From the NCBI GenBank assembly GCA_026125625.1, contig JAHCKU010000269.1:1-5070 (forward strand): DNA of 5,070 nucleotides. Direction: 5' to 3'. The position numbers and the translations under genes are program-made. Source of the stretch: Burkholderiales bacterium. Its GTDB lineage: Bacteria; Pseudomonadota; Gammaproteobacteria; Burkholderiales; SHXO01. This document shows positions 1-4,690 of this stretch, piece by piece. Positions within the stretch are counted from its first letter, which is position 1; each line of letters starts with the position of its first letter. The notes under the pieces were generated by a model, which was not told the DNA's origin, made no database searches, and worked only from the letters and a program-made list of their open reading frames with translations.

Positions 1-838
1 GCAGGGTCTCGGTGATCTCCAGGTTGCGGCGCGTGGCGGCGTCGATGCGCAGGTATTCGGAGTCGTTCTCGACCTGCAGCGCGAGCACGTGCGCCGGAGC
101 GCTGCCTTGCGTGCTGCGGCAGTATTCGAGCAGGGCACCGGCGGCGCCGATGGCCGGCTGCAGCTGTTGCGCACCGAAGCCGGCCAGGTCCTGCGTGCCG
201 AAGTGGGCGCACAGCGCGCGCTGCGCAGCCTCCACGTCGAAGCGCCAGGTCGGCAGGCGCTTGATTGGAACGTCAACGATTGCCGGTAGATCTGCGTCTT
301 CCGGAAGCAGGATCTCGGCCGGCTGCAGGCGGGTGAGCTGGGACGGCAACTGCTCGGGCGCGGTCTCCAGCACACGGAACTCTCCCGAGGCGAGGCTGAG
401 CCAGGCCAGACCGATACGTCCCTGCCCGGACCGCAGCGCCAGCAGCAGGTTGTCGCGCTTGTCATCCAGCAGCGCCGCATCGGTCAAGGTGCCGGGCGTG
501 ACCACGCGCGTGACCTGGCGTTCGACCGGACCTTTGGACGAGGCCGGATCGCCCACCTGCTCGCAGATCGCCACCGACTCGCCCAGTTTCACCAGCTTGA
601 GCAGGTACTGGTCGACGGCATGGAACGGCACACCTGCCATGCGGATCGGCGCGCCCGAGGATGCGCCACGTGCGGTCAGGGTGATATCGAGCAGGCGCGC
701 CCCGCGCTCGGCATCGTCGAAGAACAGCTCGTAGAAATCCCCCATGCGATAGAACAAAAGCATGTCGGGGTACTGCGCCTTGATGCTGAGATATTGCTGC
801 ATCATCGGCGTATGTTTGCTGAAGCCGGGGTCGTTCAA
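1..838 (-). CDS. mutS: DNA mismatch repair protein MutS, N-terminal part (runs off left edge)
   Basis: MutS recognises base mismatches and small loops in newly replicated DNA and recruits MutL to start repair. About 279 codons are present, roughly a third of the usual 850-870 residues. Near the N-terminus are TPMMQQY (10-16) and FYRMGDFYELF (29-39). F35 and E37 match the Phe and Glu of the mismatch-reading FxE motif (F36/E38 in E. coli). The conserved blocks MAGVPFHAV, ESVAICEQVGDP, KGPVERQVTR and VTPGTL complete the mismatch-binding domain, and the connector domain follows. LRIDAATRRNLEI, which opens the core/lever region, lies at the window edge. The ATPase domain is outside the window. I read the whole frame and found no stop or frameshift. 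The start is a TTG at 836-838, which puts nine residues before TPMM, as in E. coli; no ATG or GTG is available at that place. A weak GAGAG lies 5 bases upstream. Identification is near certain; the start codon is inferred. Confidence 0.96.
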   Translation of the reverse strand, partial: MNDPGFSKHTPMMQQYLSIKAQYPDMLLFYRMGDFYELFFDDAERGARLLDITLTARGASSGAPIRMAGVPFHAVDQYLLKLVKLGESVAICEQVGDPASSKGPVERQVTRVVTPGTLTDAALLDDKRDNLLLALRSGQGRIGLAWLSLASGEFRVLETAPEQLPSQLTRLQPAEILLPEDADLPAIVDVPIKRLPTWRFDVEAAQRALCAHFGTQDLAGFGAQQLQPAIGAAGALLEYCRSTQGSAPAHVLALQVENDSEYLRIDAATRRNLEITETL

Positions 839-843
839 AGCTG

Positions 844-848
844 CTCTC
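844..848 (-). promoter_or_regulatory. weak ribosome binding site for mutS TTG start
   Basis: On the minus strand GAGAG stands 5 bases before the TTG at 836-838. It is only a partial match to the Shine-Dalgarno consensus. The next in-frame start upstream, a TTG at 878-880, has no purine-rich sequence before it, so this site favours the nearer TTG. Confidence 0.4.
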
Positions 849-912
849 GTGTCTGGAAAAACACTGCGCCGCGATCTCAATAGAGAGGCTGCTGGTACTG
901 CTCACACCGCAA

Positions 913-918
913 ATTATC
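913..918 (-). promoter_or_regulatory. possible -10 element for mutS
   Basis: The minus strand reads GATAAT here, five of six bases matching the sigma70 -10 consensus. It lies about 75 bases before the mutS start, within the 178-base gap between the VOC gene and mutS. No recognisable -35 hexamer lies 16-18 bases upstream and there is no extended -10 TG, so this is only a candidate. It would let mutS be transcribed separately from the VOC gene, which lies upstream in the same direction. Confidence 0.2.
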
Positions 919-1016
919 GCCAATCTGCTGAATCGCGCATCACGTCGTGGCACTTGCCTCTACGGCTCATGATCTGCGTCGTACAGGGGCGGCAGGGCGA
1001 AGCCGGTTCCATTCTT

Positions 1017-1442
1017 CTATTTCGCAAAGAGCTGGCCCATATCCTTGAAGGCCTTGAACTCCAGCGCGTTTCCACAGGGATCGAGCAGGAACATGGTCGC
1101 CTGTTCGCCCACCTGCCCTTTGAATCGGACGTAGGGCTCGATCACGAATCGGACGCCGAACGACTTCAGGCGCTCGGCAAGGGCTTCCCACTCCTCCCAG
1201 CCCAGCACGATACCGAAGTGCGGAACAGGCACGTCGTGGCCATCCACCGGGTTGGTGCCGGCGTGCTCCTGGGATGCCGTCTTCGGGTGCTCGTGGATCA
1301 CCAGCTGATGGCCGTAGAAATCGAAGTCCACCCACTGCGTGCTGGAGCGGCCCTCTTCCAGACCGAAAACTTCGCCATAGAAGCGGCGCGCAGCCGGAAG
1401 GTCATACACGGGAATCGCCAGGTGGAAAGGGGAAAGGCTCAT
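1017..1442 (-). CDS. VOC family (glyoxalase/bleomycin-resistance fold) protein
   Basis: This 141-residue cytosolic protein has the two-module beta-alpha-beta-beta-beta layout of the vicinal oxygen chelate superfamily, whose members include glyoxalases, ring-cleaving dioxygenases and antibiotic-binding proteins. Module one opens with FHLAIPVYDL (6-15) and RRFYGEVFGLEEG. Module two begins around VPHFGIVL (73-80) and ends with the hallmark FLLDPCGNALEFK (118-130). H7, H75 and E128 occupy positions used as metal ligands in the family, so metal binding is likely. The substrate cannot be read from the sequence; it is too diverged for a confident call as lactoylglutathione lyase. The ATG at 1440-1442 is preferred over the adjacent upstream TTG (1443-1445) because GGAG lies 7 bases before the ATG but only 4 before the TTG. 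The gene precedes mutS in the same direction with a 178-base gap, so co-transcription is possible but not shown. It is divergent from the MDR gene. Confidence 0.9.
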   Translation of the reverse strand: MSLSPFHLAIPVYDLPAARRFYGEVFGLEEGRSSTQWVDFDFYGHQLVIHEHPKTASQEHAGTNPVDGHDVPVPHFGIVLGWEEWEALAERLKSFGVRFVIEPYVRFKGQVGEQATMFLLDPCGNALEFKAFKDMGQLFAK

Positions 1443-1448
1443 CAAGGG

Positions 1449-1453
1449 TCTCC
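1449..1453 (-). promoter_or_regulatory. ribosome binding site of the VOC gene
   Basis: The minus strand carries GGAGA, with the GGAG core 7 bases before the ATG at 1440-1442. This spacing decides for the ATG over the immediately preceding TTG. Confidence 0.6.
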
Positions 1454-1477
1454 GACATCCTTATTCTGGATTTCGCC

Positions 1478-1483
1478 ATTGTA
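1478..1483 (-). promoter_or_regulatory. candidate -10 element of the VOC gene
   Basis: The minus strand reads TACAAT, a five-of-six match to the sigma70 -10 box, about 35 bases before the VOC start codon. The hexamer 17 bases upstream is TTCTAT, a poor -35 match, so any promoter may be weak or activator-dependent. The element overlaps the candidate -35 of the divergent MDR promoter. Confidence 0.35.
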
Positions 1484-1507
1484 GGAGCGGGAACGAGGAA
1501 ATAGAAT
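1479..1507 (+). promoter_or_regulatory. candidate sigma70 promoter of the MDR oxidoreductase gene
   Basis: TTGTAG (1479-1484, three of six -35 matches) and TAGAAT (1502-1507, five of six -10 matches) are separated by exactly 17 bases. Transcription would begin near 1514, giving a leader of about 80 bases before the ATG at 1596. The good -10 box and ideal spacing support it; the weak -35 leaves room for doubt. Confidence 0.4.
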
Positions 1508-1580
1508 CAGCACCCATTTCATCGTGATGTCGGGTTCGTGCATCGGGCGATCAGGACCTGGGCGAGCCCACGGAGCAATC

Positions 1581-1586
1581 AGGAGG
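1581..1586 (+). promoter_or_regulatory. strong ribosome binding site of the MDR gene
   Basis: AGGAGG is a perfect Shine-Dalgarno core, 9 bases before the ATG at 1596. It fixes the start there and excludes the upstream in-frame ATGs at 1524 and 1527. Confidence 0.85.
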
Positions 1587-1595
1587 CAGACAGAC

Positions 1596-2618
1596 ATGGC
1601 ATCCCAAGACAGCATGCAGGCGGTCGAAGCGCAGGACTTCTCCATCGATGCGCTGAAGCTCGTCACCCGGCCGATCCCCAAGCCCCGGCGCGGGGAGATC
1701 CTCGTGCGCGTGCGCGCTGCGACGCTCAACTATCGTGACATCGCCATCCTGGTCGAGAAGTATCTGCCGACGCTGGGCCTGCCCTACGTGCCAGCTTCCG
1801 ATGCGTCGGGCGAGGTGGTGGAGGTGGGGGAAGAGGTCACGCGCTTCAAGGTCGGCGACCGCGTGATGCCGATCTATACCCAGGGCTGGCATGACGGCAA
1901 GCCCACGCCGGAGCAACGGACGAAGCGAACACTCGGTGCGCCATTGTCGGGCGTGCTGCAGGAATACATCGTCGTCCCGGCCGAGGATGCGGTCGCGAAG
2001 CCCGCGCATCTCGATGATGTGGAAGCTGCGACTCTGCCCATTGCGGCGCTGACCGCCTGGTCGACGCTGCAAGAGGGTGACGTGAAGCCGGGGGACGTGG
2101 TGGTGGTGCAGGGGACGGGCGGTGTGTCGCTGTTCGCGCTGCAGTTCGCCAAGCTCGCGGGTGCTCAGGTCATCGTGCTTTCGTCGAGCGATGACAAATT
2201 GCGCCGGGCGCGCGATCTCGGTGCGGCCGTCGGAATCAACTATCGCACTACACCCGATTGGCATCTTGCAATCAAGGAGAGCACGGGTGGGCGCGGGGCG
2301 GATGTCATCGTCGAAACCGCTGGTGCAAGCCTGAACAAGTCGCTGGCCGCGCTTGCCTTCGGGGGCTTCATCGGGGTGGTGGGTTTCGTTGCGGGCTACG
2401 AGGCCACCATCCCGGTTCGGCAGCTCATCGGTCCGATGACGCGGATTCAAGGTATCGCGGTAGGATCCCGCACGCGTTTCGAGGCGATGAATCGTGCGAT
2501 CACCGCACACAAGCTGCGACCGGTGATCGACAGCGTTTTCAAACTCGAGGATGCCGCAAAGGCATTCCGCCACATGAAGAGCGGACAGCATTTCGGCAAG
2601 ATCGGTGTGACGCTGTAA
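1596..2618 (+). CDS. zinc-independent MDR-family NAD(P)-dependent oxidoreductase (alcohol dehydrogenase/quinone oxidoreductase-like)
   Basis: This complete 340-residue protein belongs to the medium-chain dehydrogenase/reductase superfamily. The N-terminal GroES-like domain covers about 1-140 and includes ATLNYRDIAI (42-51), PASDASGEVVEVG (66-78) and KVGDRV (85-90). The Rossmann domain begins near 150 with the nucleotide loop GTGGVS (173-178). After the second strand come SSSDDK (196-201); serines plus a lysine there, rather than an acidic residue, suggest NADP(H), which is inference. The protein has no cysteine at all, so it lacks both the catalytic-zinc and structural-zinc ligands of classical alcohol dehydrogenases; NYRD replaces the usual Cys-containing motif. 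It resembles the MDR subgroup often labelled 'zinc-dependent alcohol dehydrogenase family', a misleading name here. Substrate is unknown; quinones, enones or other carbonyls are plausible. It is divergent from the VOC gene and convergent with the LysR gene, 3 bases away. Confidence 0.93.
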   Translation: MASQDSMQAVEAQDFSIDALKLVTRPIPKPRRGEILVRVRAATLNYRDIAILVEKYLPTLGLPYVPASDASGEVVEVGEEVTRFKVGDRVMPIYTQGWHDGKPTPEQRTKRTLGAPLSGVLQEYIVVPAEDAVAKPAHLDDVEAATLPIAALTAWSTLQEGDVKPGDVVVVQGTGGVSLFALQFAKLAGAQVIVLSSSDDKLRRARDLGAAVGINYRTTPDWHLAIKESTGGRGADVIVETAGASLNKSLAALAFGGFIGVVGFVAGYEATIPVRQLIGPMTRIQGIAVGSRTRFEAMNRAITAHKLRPVIDSVFKLEDAAKAFRHMKSGQHFGKIGVTL

Positions 2619-2621
2619 GTG

Positions 2622-3548
2622 TCAATCCTCATTCAGCGCTGCGAATCGTTCGGCCAGAAAATCGACCAGCACTCTGACCGCCGGCAGCAAGCCACGGCGT
2701 GAGGCGAATACCGCATGGATGATCTCGCGCCGTGGCGCCCAGCCCGGGATGACATGGATCAGCTCGCCGCGCTCGATCTGCTCGCGCACCATCATCGAAG
2801 GCAGTTGCACGACCCCTGCACCTGCTATTGCCGCGGCCCGCAGCGTCAGCATGCCGCGCGTGATCAGGCGCGGCTGGTGGCGGATAGCCGCCTGCGCGCC
2901 GTCCGGTCCGATCAGATTCCACACATGTTCGCTCTGCGGCAACCCCAGATCCATGCTCGGCAGGTGTGACAGGTCGGCGGGCATTCTGGGAATGCCATCG
3001 GTCAGCAATCGCGGGCTGGCCACCAGGCACTGCCCGCGATGCGCCAGCACGCGCAGCACCAGATCACTGTCCTCCAGAGGCGGTGGCCGCACACGGATGG
3101 CGATATCGATGCCTTCGCCCACCACGTCCACGCGCCGGCTGGTCTCTTCCAGATGGATCTCCACGCGCGGGTGCGCCACCATGAACGCCGCCACCATGTC
3201 GGCGACGCGCATATCGAGCAGTGCTGCAGGGCAGGTCATGCGCACGATGCCGCGCGGCTCGGCATGGGTGAGAGCGATGGCTTCGTCGGCCGCCTCGGCC
3301 TCCACCAGCATCGCCTTGCAATGGCCGTAGTAGGTCTGGCCGATTTCGGTGACGGCGAAACGCCGTGTGGAACGCTGGATCAGCCGTGTGCCCAGCCGCT
3401 CTTCGAGCAGTGCGATGCGCCGGCTCAGCTTCGATTTCGGGATACCCAGCGCCCGGCCCGCCGGCGCGAAGCCGCCGTGGTCGACCACCTGGACGTAGTA
3501 GTACAAATCGTTGAGGTCTCGCACGGCGCGGCTGGGTCTATCGTTCAT
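2622..3548 (-). CDS. LysR-family transcriptional regulator
   Basis: This complete protein of 308 residues has the normal length for the family. Residues 10-70 form the winged helix-turn-helix DNA-binding domain, with the recognition region FAPAGRALGIPKSKLSRRI (27-45) followed by ALLEERLGTRLIQRSTRR. The PKSKLSRR variant is typical of the CrgA-like LysR branch. Residues from about 98 to the end form the effector-binding domain, recognisable from RGIVRMTCPAALLD, EGIDIAIRV and the C-terminal APRREIIHAVFASRRGLLPAVRVLVDFL. The ATG at 3546-3548 is chosen because it gives a short lead before RDLNDLYYYV; an in-frame TTG at 3567-3569 and GTG at 3564-3566 would add about seven residues. No strong Shine-Dalgarno site supports any of these, so the start is less certain than the gene. 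It is divergent from pirin across 108 bases, so pirin and the regulator itself are its likely targets. Its effector is unknown. Confidence 0.94.
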   Translation of the reverse strand: MNDRPSRAVRDLNDLYYYVQVVDHGGFAPAGRALGIPKSKLSRRIALLEERLGTRLIQRSTRRFAVTEIGQTYYGHCKAMLVEAEAADEAIALTHAEPRGIVRMTCPAALLDMRVADMVAAFMVAHPRVEIHLEETSRRVDVVGEGIDIAIRVRPPPLEDSDLVLRVLAHRGQCLVASPRLLTDGIPRMPADLSHLPSMDLGLPQSEHVWNLIGPDGAQAAIRHQPRLITRGMLTLRAAAIAGAGVVQLPSMMVREQIERGELIHVIPGWAPRREIIHAVFASRRGLLPAVRVLVDFLAERFAALNED

Positions 3549-3566
3549 CCAGTAGAACTCTGACAC

Positions 3567-3592
3567 CAATTATTGCTGACTACCGGATCAAT
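3567..3592 (+). promoter_or_regulatory. candidate LysR operator between regulator and pirin
   Basis: CAATTATTG (3567-3575) is a perfect 9-base odd palindrome. Its right half, ATTG (3572-3575), forms a second inverted repeat with CAAT (3589-3592) across 13 bases. AT-rich interrupted dyads placed between a LysR gene and its divergent target are where such regulators usually bind. The arms are only four bases long and the classic T-N11-A form is not clear, so the call rests mostly on position. Confidence 0.35.
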
Positions 3593-3603
3593 CGTCCTGC
3601 CCC

Positions 3604-3609
3604 TATCCT
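3604..3609 (+). promoter_or_regulatory. possible -10 element of the pirin gene
   Basis: TATCCT matches four of six -10 bases and sits 12 bases downstream of the candidate operator. No good -35 lies at the right spacing, as expected if the divergent LysR protein must activate the promoter. Transcription would start near 3616, just before the leader hairpin. Confidence 0.25.
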
Positions 3610-3619
3610 ACGTGCATCG

Positions 3620-3639
3620 ATCGGGGCCCTCGCCCCGGT
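3620..3639 (+). other. GC-rich stem-loop in the pirin leader
   Basis: CGGGGC (3622-3627) pairs perfectly with GCCCCG (3632-3637) around a four-base loop CCTC. A T-G wobble and an A-T pair extend the stem to eight pairs. It ends 6 bases before the pirin ribosome binding site. No T-run follows, so it is not an intrinsic terminator for pirin. It could stabilise the transcript's 5' end or affect initiation; the structure is seen, the role is inferred. Confidence 0.5.
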
Positions 3640-3645
3640 GAATGC

Positions 3646-3650
3646 AGGAG
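3646..3650 (+). promoter_or_regulatory. ribosome binding site deciding the pirin start
   Basis: AGGAG lies 6 bases before the ATG at 3657. Two other in-frame ATGs occur at 3642 and 3651, but the first lies upstream of this site and the second directly abuts it, so 3657 is the best start. Confidence 0.75.
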
Positions 3651-3656
3651 ATGGCC

Positions 3657-4523
3657 ATGAAAAAGATCCTCGGTGTCTACAGCGCGCCCCCCATGCATTG
3701 GGTGGGGGATGGCTTTCCGGTGCGCTCGCTGTTCAGCTATGACGGTCTGGGCAAGCATCTGAGCCCGTTCCTGCTGCTCGACCACGCGGCACCCATGCAG
3801 TTCGAGCCGGCATCGCGTCCGCGTGGCGTGGGCCAGCACCCGCATCGCGGCTTCGAGACCGTGACCATCGTCTATCAAGGCGAGCTGGCGCACAAGGATT
3901 CGACCGGCGCAGGCGGACTGATCGGCCCGGGTGACGTGCAGTGGATGACTGCTGCCGGCGGCATTCTGCACGAGGAGTTCCACTCGCAGACCTTTACCGA
4001 GCGTGGCGGCACGATCGAGATGGTGCAGCTGTGGGTGAACCTGCCTGCCAGGGACAAGATGGTGCAGCCCGGCTATCAGACGCTGCTGGATGGGCAGATT
4101 CCGTCGGTGGATCTGCCCGAGGGGGCCGGCAGGGTGCGCGTGATCGCCGGCGAGTTCGACGGGCACAACGGTCCGGCGCACACCTTCACGCCCATGGACG
4201 TGTGGGACGTGCGCATCGGCCAGGGCGGGGTCGGCCGCTTCGAGGCGAAGGAAGGTCACACCCTGGCGCTGGTCGTCCTGCGCGGCACGGTGCTGGTGAA
4301 CGGCAGCGAGATCGTGCGTGAAGGGCAACTGGTGCACTTCGACCGCGCCGGCAGCCAGGTGGAGATCGAGGCCAACAGCGATGCCGTCGTGCTGTGGCTG
4401 TCGGGCGAGCCGATCGACGAGCCCGTCGTCGGTTACGGTCCGTTCGTGATGAACAGCGAGGCCGAGATCCGCCAGGCGATCAGCGATTTCAATAGCGGCC
4501 GCTTCGGCCGGATGGTGAGCTGA
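3657..4523 (+). CDS. pirin family protein (bicupin, quercetin 2,3-dioxygenase-like)
   Basis: This complete 288-residue protein is close to the length of human pirin (290). It is a cytosolic double-cupin metalloprotein. The N-terminal cupin holds the four predicted metal ligands: H61 and H63 in GVGQHPHRGFETVT (57-70), and H105 and E107 in GGILHEEF (101-108), matching H56, H58, H101 and E103 of human pirin. This supports an intact iron site. The C-terminal cupin covers about 175-285 and ends with the conserved GEPIDEPVVGYGPFVMN (250-266) and SDFNSGRFG (276-284). Some bacterial pirins cleave quercetin and others act as redox-responsive binding partners; which applies here cannot be told. The gene is transcribed away from the LysR regulator, which probably controls it. 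A hairpin repeat begins 16 bases after the stop. Confidence 0.95.
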   Translation: MKKILGVYSAPPMHWVGDGFPVRSLFSYDGLGKHLSPFLLLDHAAPMQFEPASRPRGVGQHPHRGFETVTIVYQGELAHKDSTGAGGLIGPGDVQWMTAAGGILHEEFHSQTFTERGGTIEMVQLWVNLPARDKMVQPGYQTLLDGQIPSVDLPEGAGRVRVIAGEFDGHNGPAHTFTPMDVWDVRIGQGGVGRFEAKEGHTLALVVLRGTVLVNGSEIVREGQLVHFDRAGSQVEIEANSDAVVLWLSGEPIDEPVVGYGPFVMNSEAEIRQAISDFNSGRFGRMVS

Positions 4524-4539
4524 TATCGATGGTTGTTAG

Positions 4540-4582
4540 CCTGTCTCTCCCCTGCAAGGGGGAGGGGCTTGGGGGAGACGGG
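4540..4582. repeat. G-rich intergenic hairpin repeat after pirin
   Basis: The left arm at 4540-4551 (CCTGTCTCTCCC) pairs with the right arm at 4571-4582 (GGGGGAGACGGG) over 12 base pairs with two G-T wobbles and a 19-base loop. An alternative inner hairpin pairs CCCCT with AGGGG around GCA at 4549-4561. The CTCCCC...GGGGGAGGGG...TTGGGGGAGA layout resembles the short interspersed hairpin repeats common between genes in GC-rich proteobacteria. It may end or protect the pirin transcript, but no T-run follows, so I do not call a standard terminator. Only one copy is in the window, so repeat status is inferred from resemblance. Confidence 0.5.
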
Positions 4583-4635
4583 TTCTGAAGTGCGAATGGC
4601 CACAGCATAGTGTGGACTCATCTCTGATATGGCGT

Positions 4636-4672
4636 GAATCGTGCTGCGAATGGGCTCGTCTCGACACGATTC
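4636..4672. repeat. inverted repeat upstream of the kinase-like gene
   Basis: GAATCGTG (4636-4643) and CACGATTC (4665-4672) are perfect 8-base inverted copies, 21 bases apart, ending 17 bases before the ATG at 4690. A third copy, CACGATTC, occurs at 4722-4729 within the coding region. It may be an operator. The same octamer also occurs by chance inside the MDR gene near 2489, which weakens the case. Confidence 0.3.
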
Positions 4673-4690
4673 TCGTCCTTCCCGTATACA
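4661..4690 (+). promoter_or_regulatory. possible promoter overlapping the kinase start
   Basis: TCGACA (4661-4666, five of six -35 matches) and TATACA (4685-4690, four of six -10 matches) are 18 bases apart. The -10 box overlaps the ATG at 4690, so a transcript from here would start near 4697 and miss that codon. Either the hexamers are coincidental or translation starts further downstream. Confidence 0.2.

Noticed and set aside
12..734. 240-codon open frame on the plus strand
   Set aside because: It lies opposite the convincing mutS frame, is dominated by Ser and Arg, and has no domain signature.
762..1484. 240-codon plus-strand open frame spanning the mutS start, the spacer and the VOC gene
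   Set aside because: It runs antisense to two recognisable genes and shows no family motifs.
1463..1507. ATTCT/AGAAT inverted pair in the VOC-MDR spacer, considered as an operator
   Set aside because: Five-base arms that do not extend, separated by 35 bases; better explained by the promoter elements.
1524..1595. 24-codon upstream extension of the MDR gene
   Set aside because: The residues do not resemble the family N-terminus, and the AGGAGG lies inside this stretch, correctly spaced only for the ATG at 1596.
1551..2591. Long open frame (346 codons) on the minus strand opposite the MDR gene
   Set aside because: Its product is rich in Arg, His and Asp with no recognisable domain. It arises from the GC-rich codon bias of the real MDR gene, which has clear motifs and a perfect ribosome binding site.
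3039..3563. 174-codon plus-strand open frame opposite the LysR gene
   Set aside because: Shadow of the LysR coding frame, with no motif and no ribosome binding site evident.
3603..4337. 244-codon minus-strand open frame opposite pirin
   Set aside because: His-rich, low-complexity product without domains, whereas pirin on the other strand has all four metal ligands.
4600..4615. Small dyad CCACA/TGTGG with a six-base loop, considered as a terminator or operator
   Set aside because: Only five base pairs, no T-run, and dyads of this size are expected by chance.
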